Assembly (NCBI GenBank): GCA_904395805.1
Contig: CAJFNV010000111.1
Coordinates: 1 to 62,930 of the forward strand
DNA: 62,930 nucleotides
DNA from: Candidatus Gallispira edinburgensis
GTDB taxonomy: Bacteria > Bacillota > Clostridia > Lachnospirales > CAG-274
Reading direction: 5' to 3'
In this document: one piece after another, positions 1 to 7,761 of the stretch
Layout of the letters: the number at the start of each line of letters is the position of its first letter
How positions within the stretch are numbered: position 1 is the first letter of the stretch
Made by a program: the position numbers and the translations under genes
Notes under the pieces: model-generated
Seen by the model: the letters and a program-made list of their open reading frames with translations, nothing else
The model's database searches: none
What the model was told of the DNA's origin: nothing

Positions 1-336
1 AACTGCAGGAGTATCAATTTCCATAGCTGTTGTAACGCCGTTATTTGTTACATTTAATGTCTTTTCACCTACAACCATTGTTGCAACAATGCTGCCCTGA
101 GTAAATGTAACAGTCTTAGTTGCTGCATCCCAGTCTACTTCACAGCCAAGAGTTTCTGCAATTACTCTTACAGGAACCATTGTTCTGCTGTCAACAATAA
201 CAGCAGGCTGATCAGTTTCAACAGCCTGACCTTCCACTAATAAATTTACCTGTGTATACTCATCAGCAGATACATTTAATGCCAATGCAGATACAGTCAT
301 AGCAGCTGCCATAGCTAAAGCGATTTTCTTCTTCAT
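1..336 (-). CDS. Secreted copper amine oxidase N-terminal (stalk) domain protein, 5' part only
   Basis: This is the first 112 codons of a leftward gene that runs off the left edge. It starts at the ATG at 336, with an AGGAGGT ribosome-binding site at 344-350. The N-terminus (MKKKIALAMAAAMTVSALAL) is a Sec signal peptide ending near a VSA-D cleavage site. The mature part has the paired-strand pattern of copper amine oxidase N-terminal domains, for example DSRTMVPVRVIAETLGCEVD followed by WDAATKTVTF. These domains occur in many secreted clostridial proteins and are thought to be structural or wall-associated rather than catalytic. The C-terminal part, and hence any specific function, is not visible. 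The same domain type recurs in the protein at 57182. Confidence 0.85.
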   Translation of the reverse strand, partial: MKKKIALAMAAAMTVSALALNVSADEYTQVNLLVEGQAVETDQPAVIVDSRTMVPVRVIAETLGCEVDWDAATKTVTFTQGSIVATMVVGEKTLNVTNNGVTTAMEIDTPAV

Positions 337-376
337 TTTAATTACCTCCTAAAATTACAATTCGTCGCTATTTCCA

Positions 377-405
377 ATTATAGCCACAAACATAACATTT
401 TGCAA
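377..405 (-). promoter_or_regulatory. Promoter for the stalk-domain gene
   Basis: On the minus strand there is a TTGCAA -35 (400-405), a 17-base spacer and a TATAAT -10 (377-382). It lies 41 bases upstream of the start codon at 336. It is a sequence match only. Confidence 0.6.
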
Positions 406-463
406 CAATTTCTAAATTTGTTTACATTTTTTAAATATTTTTAATATTTTTGTATAATAAATT

Positions 464-495
464 TAACAAAAAACAGGGCGGAAATAACTCCGCCC
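464..495 (-). terminator. Rho-independent terminator after yqeY
   Basis: On the minus strand GGGCGGA pairs with TCCGCCC (476-495) and is followed by a TGTTTTTTG tract. It lies just downstream of the yqeY stop codon. Confidence 0.85.
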
Positions 496-512
496 CACAT
501 TAAAAGTTCAAA

Positions 513-965
513 TTATAGCTGCTGCAGCATTTTTTTAACTACATCACTAACAATTTTGTTATCAGCCTTGCCCTTAGTCTTGGCTGTAACAGCACCCATT
601 ACCTTGCCCATATCTCTTACAGACTTAGCATCTACACTTTTAATAGTTTCGCTTACAATTTCCTGAATTTCAGCTTCTGACAACTGCTCGGGAAGGTAAG
701 CCTTCAAAAGCTCGATCTTCTTGTTAGCCTCATCTATCAAATCCTGACGCTGAGCTTTTTCAAAGTCAGGCAAGACATCATTAATTTTCTTAATCTCCTT
801 GGAAATAACAGTTAAAACACTATCGTCATCAAGGTTATCAATTTTTTCATCCTTCTCGATCTGAAGAATGCCGGCACGAACGATCTGAATAACTTCTTTT
901 CTTACAGTATCCTTTTCTTTCATAGCCGTTTTAAGGTCATTAAAAAGCTGTTCTTTCAATGACAT
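513..965 (-). CDS. yqeY: GatB/YqeY domain protein
   Basis: A 150-residue all-helical protein starting MSLKEQLFNDLKTAMKEKDT. It matches the full-length YqeY family, which is related to the tail domain of the GatB amidotransferase subunit and is proposed to bind tRNA. Its exact cellular role is unsettled. Family hallmarks include KAYLPEQLSEAEI and the C-terminal DMGKVMGAV...KADNKIVSDVVK segment. It sits 23 bases downstream of rpsU on the same strand, the conserved rpsU-yqeY arrangement of Firmicutes, and is probably cotranscribed from the promoter at 1233-1261. A terminator follows immediately. Confidence 0.92.
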   Translation of the reverse strand: MSLKEQLFNDLKTAMKEKDTVRKEVIQIVRAGILQIEKDEKIDNLDDDSVLTVISKEIKKINDVLPDFEKAQRQDLIDEANKKIELLKAYLPEQLSEAEIQEIVSETIKSVDAKSVRDMGKVMGAVTAKTKGKADNKIVSDVVKKMLQQL

Positions 966-988
966 AAAATCACTATCCTTTGTGTAAA

Positions 989-1165
989 TTAGTTGTACTT
1001 ACGCTTTCTTGCAGCTTCAGACTTCTTCTTACGCTTTACACTAGGCTTGTCATAATGCTCTCTCTTTCTTACTTCGCCCATGATACCTGCTTTAGCACAG
1101 TTTCTCTTGAAACGACGAAGAGCGCTGTCTAATGACTCATTTTCTTTTACTCTAACCTCAGACAT
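989..1165 (-). CDS. rpsU: 30S ribosomal protein bS21
   Basis: A 58-codon gene that reads [20 protein letters not shown] and ends in a very basic tail ([15 protein letters not shown]). Length and sequence are those of bS21, which binds the 30S platform near the 3' end of 16S rRNA and assists initiation. The ATG at 1165 is preceded by a GGAGGGAGGG purine run. It is the first gene of an rpsU-yqeY unit. Confidence 0.95.
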   Translation of the reverse strand: MSEVRVKENESLDSALRRFKRNCAKAGIMGEVRKREHYDKPSVKRKKKSEAARKRKYN

Positions 1166-1232
1166 TGTTACTTCCCTCCCTCCGGTTACATCAATCCTGC
1201 ATAATTTTAAACCTAAAACTACGCACTACAAA

Positions 1233-1261
1233 ATTATACACAATTTTTTGCCTGTAGTCAA
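1233..1261 (-). promoter_or_regulatory. Promoter of rpsU-yqeY
   Basis: Minus strand: TTGACT (1256-1261), 17-base spacer, TATAAT (1233-1238). It lies about 70 bases upstream of the rpsU start. Confidence 0.7.
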
Positions 1262-1350
1262 CCTCAATTTTAATATTTTTTTAATTTTTTATCCAAAATT
1301 ACATTACAAATTTATTACACAAATGTATATTTGTCACATAGAGGTTATAA

Positions 1351-2223
1351 TTAAATCTTTTTAATAATGTTCATAAGATCCTCTTCATTAAATTCATAAT
1401 CCTTATTGCAGAAATGGCAGTGAAGAGTAGCTTTCCCGTCCTCCTCTATGATTTTTGCAATTTCTTTTTTACCAAGGGATATAAGTGCCTTTTCAACTCT
1501 TTCCCTTGAACAGTTGCAGTAATACTCAACAGGCACCTTGTCAAGAATATTAGGCTCCAGATCACCTATAAGATAGTCCATAATATCCTCAGGTGTCATA
1601 CCCTTTTCAAGCATAGCTGTAACAGGCTCCATTTCATGAAGCTTTATTTCAAGAGAAAATATTGTATCTTCGTCAGCCTCGGGCATAAGCTGAATAATAA
1701 AGCCTCCGGCCTGTTTTATAGTATAGTCCTTGTCCACAAGAACACCAAGTGCAACGGCAGAAGGTGTCTGCTCTGACTTTGCGAAATAATATGTCAGATC
1801 CTCTGCAATTTCACCTGATGTCAAAGGTATCTGTCCCACATAAGGCTCTTTTAAACCCATATCCTTCATTACAGTAAGGGTACCATTGCCGATGGCAGTC
1901 TTTACATCAAGCTTTCCCTCTTCTGTCAAAGGCAGGTCAACTCTCGGATTGCCTGCATAGCCCTTAACCCTTGACTTACTGTCTGATGTAACAGTTATTA
2001 TTCCTGCAGGTCCGTCACCTTTTATCTGCAGTGTAAGCATATCATCCTCGCCCTTAAGCATTGAACCCATCATTGCAGCACCTGTCAATGCTCTGCCCAG
2101 AGCCGCAGATATTACGGGGGATGTCTTGTGATATTCAAATGCCTTTTCAACCGTTTCTCTTGTATCTGCAACAAAAACTCTTACGGAACCGTTGCCTGCT
2201 GTTGCTCTTAAAATGTAATCCAT
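1351..2223 (-). CDS. hslO: Redox-regulated chaperone Hsp33
   Basis: A 290-residue protein beginning MDYILRATAGNGSVRVFVAD. The body has the Hsp33 signature (PVISAALGRALTGAAMMGSM, then GNPRVDLP). The C-terminus carries the CxC...CxxC redox zinc site (CNC near residue 236, CHFC near 270). Oxidation of these four cysteines is known to activate Hsp33 as a holdase. The open frame extends upstream, but the ATG at 2223 is the better start: it has a GGAAG ribosome-binding site, and the preceding methyltransferase gene stops at 2225, leaving a 1-base gap. The pair is therefore almost certainly one transcript. Confidence 0.95.
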   Translation of the reverse strand: MDYILRATAGNGSVRVFVADTRETVEKAFEYHKTSPVISAALGRALTGAAMMGSMLKGEDDMLTLQIKGDGPAGIITVTSDSKSRVKGYAGNPRVDLPLTEEGKLDVKTAIGNGTLTVMKDMGLKEPYVGQIPLTSGEIAEDLTYYFAKSEQTPSAVALGVLVDKDYTIKQAGGFIIQLMPEADEDTIFSLEIKLHEMEPVTAMLEKGMTPEDIMDYLIGDLEPNILDKVPVEYYCNCSRERVEKALISLGKKEIAKIIEEDGKATLHCHFCNKDYEFNEEDLMNIIKKI

Positions 2224-2224
2224 A

Positions 2225-2989
2225 TTATTTTCTTCCTTTCGTAATTTCTCTTGCCACAAAAAATATTCTCTGACTTCTTTCGGTAGGCTCATGGAATGTC
2301 AGTTCTTCATACACAGCCTCAAATTCCATACCCGCCTTTTCAATAAGCTCAATTATTTCATCTATAGTATAGCCCTTTTCATAGTGAAACTCTTCATGTC
2401 TTTCATAAAGCCCATTTTCACTTTCTATGAAGAAATTTGTATAAAACTCATTTATTCTTTCTTCACTGTCATAATAATTTTCCCATGTATAAGCCGAATT
2501 TTCCGTAGTTTCACAGAAGGAATTGCAGCCAAGTACCTTTTCAAATTTATATATAGTATTCAGATCAAAAACAAAAAGCCCTTCCGGCTCCAGATAATTG
2601 TTTACAAGCTTAAATACCTGCAGCAGATCATCTGCTTCCGTAATATAATTAATACTGTCACACACGGAAATTATCGCATCGACAGTGCCGTAAAGTTCAA
2701 ATTCTCTCATATCCTGATTGAGATAGAGTATATCGGGATACTTGTCCTGTGACTTTTCAATAGCCTTTGCAAGCATTTCCTCGGAAACGTCTATGCCTAT
2801 CATATCAAAACCGTTTTCGGCAAGCCTTTGTGTCATATTTCCCGTACCGCAGCCAAGCTCAGCAATAATGTTTGTATTATTTACAAGCCCGTGCCTTTTA
2901 AAAATTTCCTTTATATATTCAGTCCACAGGTCATAAGGAGTGTCCTCCATAAACCTGTCATATACCTGAGCAAAACTTTCATATGCCAT
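2225..2989 (-). CDS. Class I SAM-dependent methyltransferase
   Basis: A 254-residue protein starting MAYESFAQVYDRFMEDTPYD. The ATG at 2989 follows a CGGAGGTTTG ribosome-binding site; a longer frame upstream is AT-rich and lacks one. Motif I (IIAELGCGTGNMTQRLAENG) and the acidic end of strand 2 (MIGIDVSEEML) are intact, so SAM binding is expected. The sequence is of the general YcgJ/UbiE-like clostridial group. The substrate cannot be read from sequence. It is translationally adjacent to hslO. Confidence 0.85.
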   Translation of the reverse strand: MAYESFAQVYDRFMEDTPYDLWTEYIKEIFKRHGLVNNTNIIAELGCGTGNMTQRLAENGFDMIGIDVSEEMLAKAIEKSQDKYPDILYLNQDMREFELYGTVDAIISVCDSINYITEADDLLQVFKLVNNYLEPEGLFVFDLNTIYKFEKVLGCNSFCETTENSAYTWENYYDSEERINEFYTNFFIESENGLYERHEEFHYEKGYTIDEIIELIEKAGMEFEAVYEELTFHEPTERSQRIFFVAREITKGRK

Positions 2990-3154
2990 ATACAAACCTC
3001 CGAATACAAACTCCCAAATAAATATAATAAACCCAAAATTTATTATAACAATCAATAATTTTTCAAATATAATTATTAATCCAATTTCATTAACTTAAAT
3101 AAATCTTCAAAACAACAACACCTGAAAGTGTATTAAGTTTTGCAACCAACTATG

Positions 3155-3240
3155 CCTCCCTTGCCTAAAGGGAGGGGGACCAACGTAGTTGGTGAAGGGA
3201 TATTAAACCGCAACTATTGAGCAAATGCTTGCATTTGCGG
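3155..3240. repeat. Composite palindromic intergenic repeat, copy A
   Basis: Three hairpins in a row fill the gap between the methyltransferase and YdcF genes. They are CCTCCCTT/AAGGGAGG (3155-3175), ACCAAC-GTA-GTTGGT (about 3179-3193) and GCAAATGC-TT-GCATTTGC (3221-3238, continuing to CGG at 3240). The last 20 bases (3221-3240) recur exactly at 33791-33810, also preceded by two hairpins of the same design. No coding potential is seen in the rest of 2990-3310. Confidence 0.7.
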
Positions 3241-3310
3241 TGTAAATTTCTATCAACTCCATTAAGTTAATGACATTGTTATCAATCGCCCATAATTCAA
3301 ATTTATAATA

Positions 3311-4033
3311 TCATCTTCCAAACACCCAAAGCTGTATAACAGCCAGCACTTCCCTTGCATAATTAGGCAGCAGTGACGGAATACTTGTCCTTGCATTATA
3401 AGCCCTTGCATCAAGTCCGTTCAGCTTAGCCAGCTCTCCCGCTCTGTAGGAATGAAATGAATTTGTTATGTAAACCACATTATAATTTTCACCAAGTCTT
3501 TCATCAAGAATAGCCTTAGAAAACCTGTAATTCTCATTTGTGGATGTAGCTCTGTCCTCCATTAAAACACTTTCTGCAGGTACTCCTCTTTCCACAAGAT
3601 ACTTATACATTGCCTCCGCCTCTGTACAGTCCTCCTGGGGACCCTGTCCGCCGCTTACCACTATTAAAGCCTCAGGATTTTTACTGTTGTAATCTATTGC
3701 CGCATCAAGCCTGTCAGCCAGATTTCCGCTGGGCACAGAACCACGGAGACCGCAGCCAAGTACAATGAGAGCATCTTCATTAAACTCAGCGGAATTTGTC
3801 TGTGCCATTACACCAATAAACAGCATAAAGGCAACAAATACAGTACCGCCGACAGCAAAAAGCCTTTTACCCCATTTAATTATTTTATTGTCAGGCAGGT
3901 AACACCACAGGGCAATTATAATTCCTGCCGCCATGGGTATAAAAATACCTATATTAAAATTATTAATGAGTGCACAGAAAAACATAAAAACCGCAAGTCC
4001 CGCACCCACAACAGTCATTATTATCTTCTTCAT
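3311..4033 (-). CDS. YdcF/ElyC/SanA-family (DUF218) membrane protein
   Basis: A 240-residue protein. Three hydrophobic segments occupy about residues 1-80, followed by the DUF218 fold. That fold shows ALIVLGCGLRGSVPSGNLAD, IVVSGGQGP near 125, an acidic EAEAMYKYL helix, EDRATSTNEN and ITNSFHSYRAG. Known relatives are linked to envelope integrity (SanA, ElyC), but the reaction is not established. The gene is transcribed divergently from the thi operon and has its own promoter at 4105-4133. A perfect 9-bp inverted repeat (4050-4073) lies in the leader just before the ribosome-binding site. Confidence 0.85.
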   Translation of the reverse strand: MKKIIMTVVGAGLAVFMFFCALINNFNIGIFIPMAAGIIIALWCYLPDNKIIKWGKRLFAVGGTVFVAFMLFIGVMAQTNSAEFNEDALIVLGCGLRGSVPSGNLADRLDAAIDYNSKNPEALIVVSGGQGPQEDCTEAEAMYKYLVERGVPAESVLMEDRATSTNENYRFSKAILDERLGENYNVVYITNSFHSYRAGELAKLNGLDARAYNARTSIPSLLPNYAREVLAVIQLWVFGR

Positions 4034-4104
4034 AATATTTTCTCCTGTTCAAAAATCAATGTTATGATTTTTGAATACATAAAAAGCAAACTACTTCATA
4101 TTAA

Positions 4105-4133
4105 AGTATACACTATCCCCGGCACTAAAACAA
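4105..4133 (-). promoter_or_regulatory. Promoter of the YdcF-like gene
   Basis: Minus strand: TTGTTT (4128-4133), 17-base spacer, TATACT (4105-4110). It is divergent from the thi promoter at 4154. Confidence 0.5.
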
Positions 4134-4153
4134 GTTTTTTATATTACATTTTA

Positions 4154-4182
4154 TTGACAAAATATTCCTTATCTGATAAAAT
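4154..4182 (+). promoter_or_regulatory. Promoter of the thiSFGHE operon
   Basis: TTGACA (4154-4159), 17-base spacer, TAAAAT (4177-4182). Transcription would start near 4189, giving a leader of about 137 bases before thiS. Confidence 0.75.
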
Positions 4183-4189
4183 ATACTCA

Positions 4190-4305
4190 GAAAGATGACA
4201 AGGGTCACACCAAGGGGTGCACCACCGCAGAAAATTCTGTAATTTTCCGCAAGGTGCAGGAATGTACAGCCAAATGTACAGCTCTCTTTGTGTGTCCTTT
4301 TTTAT
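4190..4305 (+). promoter_or_regulatory. Structured thi-operon leader RNA (three-way junction with U-tract), not a TPP riboswitch
   Basis: The leader folds by eye into a closing stem of about 13 pairs: 4203-4215 with 4285-4297, including two mismatches. Two arms sit inside it. Arm one pairs TGCACC (4218-4223) with GGTGCA (4253-4258) and carries an inner hairpin GAAAATT-CTGT-AATTTTC. Arm two is TGTACA-GCCAAA-TGTACA (4263-4280). The 3' side of the closing stem runs straight into TTTTTTATTTT, and the thiS ribosome-binding site follows at about 4314. This is the layout of a transcription-attenuating riboswitch. The conserved TPP elements (CUGAGA; the CCUGAU...AUGCCAGC segment) are absent. Ligand unknown. 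Confidence 0.55.
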
Positions 4306-4326
4306 TTTATAAAAAGAGGTGATTAT

Positions 4327-4524
4327 GTGATAAGGATAAACGGCAAGGAAGCTCCCGTGGCAAAGGGTATGACAGTTAAAGACTACCTTCTTTCAAATAA
4401 TTTCAAACTGACATTTGTAGCAGTTGAGCTTAACGGAAATATTCTTCCAAAATCCGAATATGAAAATTATGTTATAGCTGAAAATGACACCCTTGAAATA
4501 GTAAGCTTTGTAGGGGGCGGCTGA
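4327..4524 (+). CDS. thiS: Sulfur carrier protein ThiS
   Basis: A 65-residue beta-grasp protein starting V/MIRINGKEAPVAKGMTVKDY and ending FVGGG. The C-terminal Gly-Gly is the residue pair adenylated by ThiF and converted to the thiocarboxylate that delivers sulfur to the thiazole. The start is the GTG at 4327, with AGAGGTG just upstream. The overlapping ATG at 4325 is followed by a stop. It is first in thiSFGHE, and thiF begins one base after its stop codon. Confidence 0.9.
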   Translation: MIRINGKEAPVAKGMTVKDYLLSNNFKLTFVAVELNGNILPKSEYENYVIAENDTLEIVSFVGGG

Positions 4525-4525
4525 T

Positions 4526-5158
4526 TTGACAAATGAAGAATTTAAAAATGCCCTTATAGAAAGGCACGGCAGGGATATATACGAAAAGCTCATAAACAGC
4601 AGGGTCGCAATTGCAGGTCTTGGCGGTCTCGGCTCAAATGTTGCCATAGCACTGGCAAGGGCAGGCATAGGCAAACTTTTTCTTGTAGATTTTGATACAG
4701 TTGATATAACAAATCTCAACAGACAGCAGTACTTTACAGAGGACATAGGCAGAAAAAAGACAGAAGCTCTTTCAGACATTATAAAAAAAATAAACCCTGT
4801 AACAGAACTGGAAACAGCAGATACATATGTGACAGAGGAAAATGCTTTAAGCCTTTTTAAGGACTATCCCATTGTATGTGAATGTTTTGACAAGGCAGAA
4901 AACAAGGCAATGCTTATAAACACCCTTTTAGGGCAGTCTGATAATATAACAGTTGTTTCAGCCTCGGGAATGGCAGGCTACGGCAGCAGCAATACAATAA
5001 CCACCTCACATCCCATGGAAAGGCTCTATCTGTGCGGTGATAAAATTTCAGGCATTGAACAGGGTATGGGGCTTATGGCACCCCGTGTAGCCTTGTGCGC
5101 CATGCATCAGGCAAATACGGTTTTAGAAATAATACTTGAAAACAAAGGAGATAAATAA
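4526..5158 (+). CDS. thiF: ThiS adenylyltransferase ThiF
   Basis: A 210-residue E1-like enzyme that activates the ThiS C-terminus with ATP. The nucleotide-binding glycine loop ([20 protein letters not shown]), the acidic [18 protein letters not shown] strand and GRKKTEAL are intact. It is the short ThiF type without the paired CxxC zinc site of MoeB/E. coli ThiF. The start is TTG (4526), the only sensible in-frame start given the AGGGGG sequence inside the end of thiS and the 1-base gap. It ends 1 base before thiG, so translation is tightly coupled. Confidence 0.9.
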   Translation: MTNEEFKNALIERHGRDIYEKLINSRVAIAGLGGLGSNVAIALARAGIGKLFLVDFDTVDITNLNRQQYFTEDIGRKKTEALSDIIKKINPVTELETADTYVTEENALSLFKDYPIVCECFDKAENKAMLINTLLGQSDNITVVSASGMAGYGSSNTITTSHPMERLYLCGDKISGIEQGMGLMAPRVALCAMHQANTVLEIILENKGDK

Positions 5159-5159
5159 A

Positions 5160-5924
5160 ATGGAAAATGATAAATTAATAATAGGCGGTCATGAATTTAA
5201 TTCAAGATTTATATTAGGCTCAGGAAAGTATTCTCTTGACTTGATAAAGGCAGCAGTTGAAAACGCAGGAGCAGAAATAATTACCCTTGCCTTAAGACGT
5301 GCAAACTCAGATGTAGACAATATTTTAAACTATATTCCCGAAGGCGTTACCCTTCTTCCAAACACATCAGGAGCAAGAAACGCCGATGAGGCAGTAAGAA
5401 TTGCAAGACTTTCAAGAGAGCTTGGCTGCGGCGACTTTGTTAAAATAGAGATAATGAGAGATTCAAAATACCTTCTTCCCGACAACTACGAAACAATACG
5501 TGCAACAGAAATTCTTGCAAAAGAAGGCTTTATTGTAATGCCTTATATGTATCCCGATCTTAACGTAGCAAGAGATCTTAAAAATGCAGGTGCAGCAACA
5601 ATTATGCCTTTAGGTGCTCCAATAGGCACAAACAAGGGCATTGTAACAAAGGAATTTATAAAGATATTGATTGAGGAAATTGACCTTCCTATCATTGTTG
5701 ATGCAGGCATAGGCAAGCCTTCACAGGCATGTGAAGCAATGGAAATGGGTGCAGCGGCAGTAATGGCAAACACAGCCATAGCTACAGCAGGCAACATTCC
5801 TGCTATGGCAGAAGCCTTCAGAAAGGCAATTGAAGCAGGAAGAACAGCATATCTTTCAGGTATGGGCAGAGTTCGCGACAGAGCAGCAGCCTCATCACCT
5901 CTTACAGGCTTTTTACATGACTAA
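5160..5924 (+). CDS. thiG: Thiazole synthase ThiG
   Basis: A 254-residue TIM-barrel enzyme, starting [20 protein letters not shown] at the ATG at 5160 behind AAAGGAG. It forms the thiazole phosphate from 1-deoxyxylulose 5-phosphate, the ThiS thiocarboxylate and dehydroglycine. Recognisable family segments are the LGSGKYS loop, [41 protein letters not shown] and [19 protein letters not shown]. Full length. The glycine-derived partner is supplied by ThiH two bases-scale downstream in the same operon. Confidence 0.96.
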   Translation: MENDKLIIGGHEFNSRFILGSGKYSLDLIKAAVENAGAEIITLALRRANSDVDNILNYIPEGVTLLPNTSGARNADEAVRIARLSRELGCGDFVKIEIMRDSKYLLPDNYETIRATEILAKEGFIVMPYMYPDLNVARDLKNAGAATIMPLGAPIGTNKGIVTKEFIKILIEEIDLPIIVDAGIGKPSQACEAMEMGAAAVMANTAIATAGNIPAMAEAFRKAIEAGRTAYLSGMGRVRDRAAASSPLTGFLHD

Positions 5925-5945
5925 AACAGAAAGGAAAAACTAAAA

Positions 5946-7118
5946 ATGGACGAATTAACAAATCCCGAATTAAGAATAAACCATATGGAATACCTTCCGG
6001 ATATGGAAAACATAGGCTCAGAAATACAGGACAAGGTAATTTCTGCAATGGAGAGCTATGATGCAGATAAATACACGGCAGAGGATGTAAAGGCAGCCCT
6101 TGAAAAGGACGTTCTTTCTCTTGATGACTTCGGTGCCCTCCTTTCTCCTGCCGCTCTCCCTATGCTTGAAGAAATTGCACAGAGAGCGCAGCTTGAAACA
6201 AGAAAGCATTTCGGCAACAGTATACAGATGTTCACACCACTCTATATTGCAAACTACTGTGAAAACTATTGTATTTACTGCGGCTTTAACTGCCATAATA
6301 AAATACACAGAGCAAAGCTCAATGCCGAAGAAATAGAAAAGGAAATGAAAGCCATTGCCGAAACAGGACTTGAAGAAGTTCTCATACTTACAGGTGAGAG
6401 CAAAAAGATGTCAAGTGTTGAATACATAGGCGAAGCCTGCAAAATAGCAAAGAAATATTTCAAGGTAATAGGTCTTGAAGTATATCCTATGAATACAGAT
6501 GAATACCACTATCTTCATGAATGCGGTGCCGACTATGTAACAGTATTTCAGGAAACCTATGATTCAGACAAATATGAAACTCTTCACCTTGCAGGACACA
6601 AGAGAATATTCCCTTACAGGCTAAATGCACAGGAAAGAGCCATAAGAGGAGGCATGAGAGGAGTAGGCTTTGCGGCACTTCTGGGACTTTCGGATTTCAG
6701 AAAGGATGCCTTTGCAGTCGGTACTCATGCTTATTTAATACAGCAGAAATACCCTCATGCAGACATAGCCTTTTCATGCCCGAGACTCCGTCCTATTATA
6801 AACAATGATAAAATAAACCCAAAGGACGTACATGAGCCTCAGCTTTTACAGGTAATGTGTGCTTACAGAATATTCCTTCCCTTTGCAAGTATGACTATTT
6901 CAACAAGAGAATGTGCAAGGTTCAGGGATAACTCAATCAAAATTGCCGCTACCAAAATTTCAGCTGGTGTTGACGTTGGAATAGGCGGTCACGGAGATAA
7001 CGAGAAAAAGGGCGATGAACAGTTTGAAATAAGCGACGGCAGAAATGTAAAGGAAGTTTACGAAGCCATTAAGGCACAGGGCTTACAGCCTGTAATGAGC
7101 GAATACATTTATGTATAA
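5946..7118 (+). CDS. thiH: Tyrosine lyase ThiH (radical SAM, dehydroglycine synthase)
   Basis: A 390-residue protein with the ThiH form of the radical-SAM cluster motif, CENYCIYCGF (near residue 105), and the upstream NSIQMFTPLYIANYC segment. ThiH cleaves tyrosine to dehydroglycine and p-cresol, feeding ThiG. Having thiH rather than the glycine oxidase thiO fits an anaerobe. Further family stretches are ILTGESKK, VFQETYDSDKYETLH and STRECARFRDN. The C-terminal EQFEISDGRNVKEV segment is also typical. The gap to thiG is 21 bases and to the ThiE-like gene 11 bases. Confidence 0.96.
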   Translation: MDELTNPELRINHMEYLPDMENIGSEIQDKVISAMESYDADKYTAEDVKAALEKDVLSLDDFGALLSPAALPMLEEIAQRAQLETRKHFGNSIQMFTPLYIANYCENYCIYCGFNCHNKIHRAKLNAEEIEKEMKAIAETGLEEVLILTGESKKMSSVEYIGEACKIAKKYFKVIGLEVYPMNTDEYHYLHECGADYVTVFQETYDSDKYETLHLAGHKRIFPYRLNAQERAIRGGMRGVGFAALLGLSDFRKDAFAVGTHAYLIQQKYPHADIAFSCPRLRPIINNDKINPKDVHEPQLLQVMCAYRIFLPFASMTISTRECARFRDNSIKIAATKISAGVDVGIGGHGDNEKKGDEQFEISDGRNVKEVYEAIKAQGLQPVMSEYIYV

Positions 7119-7129
7119 GGAGCATACTT

Positions 7130-7669
7130 ATGTACAAAAAAGTTGCCATAACAAACAGAAAACTCTGTACCGATTTATTGGAACAGATAAAAAGGCTTGA
7201 TACATCAGACTTTGACTATATAGTTTTAAGAGAAAAGGATCTGTCCCCTGAAGAATATACTGCACTTGCAAAAAAGTCAATTAAATTAAGCCCTAAAATT
7301 ATTCTTCATAACTATGTGCAGGCATGTGAAACGCTTAATTATAAAAAAATACACCTGCCCCTTGATATTTTAAGAGCAGAGTATTCAAGAGTTAGGAACT
7401 ATGAGATAACAGGTGCCTCAATACACAGCCTTGCAGAGGCAAAGGAAGCCGAAAAACTGGGTGCCACCTATGTTACAGCAAGCCCTATATTCAGGACAAA
7501 ATGCAAAGAGGACGTTGAACCGAAAGGACTTTACTGGTTAAAGGAAATATGCAAAGGAGTAAGCATCCCCGTTTATGCCCTTGGGGGCATAAACAATATA
7601 AATGCCCAAAACTGCATAGAGGCAGGTGCAGAAGGCGTCTGTATGATGAGCAGTGCAATGACATATTAG
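7130..7669 (+). CDS. thiE: Thiamine phosphate synthase / TenI-like protein
   Basis: A 179-residue short TIM barrel, about 30 residues shorter than usual ThiE. Visible family elements are VLREKDLSPEEYTALAK, ITGASIHSLAEA, TYVTASPIF and PVYALGGINNINAQNCIEAGAEGVCMMS. ThiE joins the hydroxymethylpyrimidine pyrophosphate and the thiazole phosphate; TenI aromatises the thiazole tautomer. The short length and the PLDILRAEYS segment leave TenI-like activity open, but its place as last gene of thiSFGHE fits either role. A strong bidirectional terminator follows. Confidence 0.8.
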   Translation: MYKKVAITNRKLCTDLLEQIKRLDTSDFDYIVLREKDLSPEEYTALAKKSIKLSPKIILHNYVQACETLNYKKIHLPLDILRAEYSRVRNYEITGASIHSLAEAKEAEKLGATYVTASPIFRTKCKEDVEPKGLYWLKEICKGVSIPVYALGGINNINAQNCIEAGAEGVCMMSSAMTY

Positions 7670-7696
7670 TCTTATATTAAACAAATTATTAAATGC

Positions 7697-7743
7697 AAAA
7701 ACACCGGTGAACAACAATATGATCGTTCTCCGGTGTTTTTTAT
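7697..7743. terminator. Bidirectional terminator between thiE and ppk
   Basis: AAAAACACCGG...GAAC (7697 on) pairs with GTTC...CCGGTGTTTTT (to 7740), about 15 pairs with one mismatch. There are T-runs on both strands between the convergent thi and ppx-ppk units. Confidence 0.9.
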
Positions 7744-7761
7744 ATTTATTAAATAAAAATA

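Noticed and set aside
4190..4326. TPP riboswitch upstream of thiS
   Set aside because: The leader has a suitable position and a junction-like fold, but the conserved CUGAGA and the CCUGAU...AUGCCAGC core of TPP riboswitches are missing.
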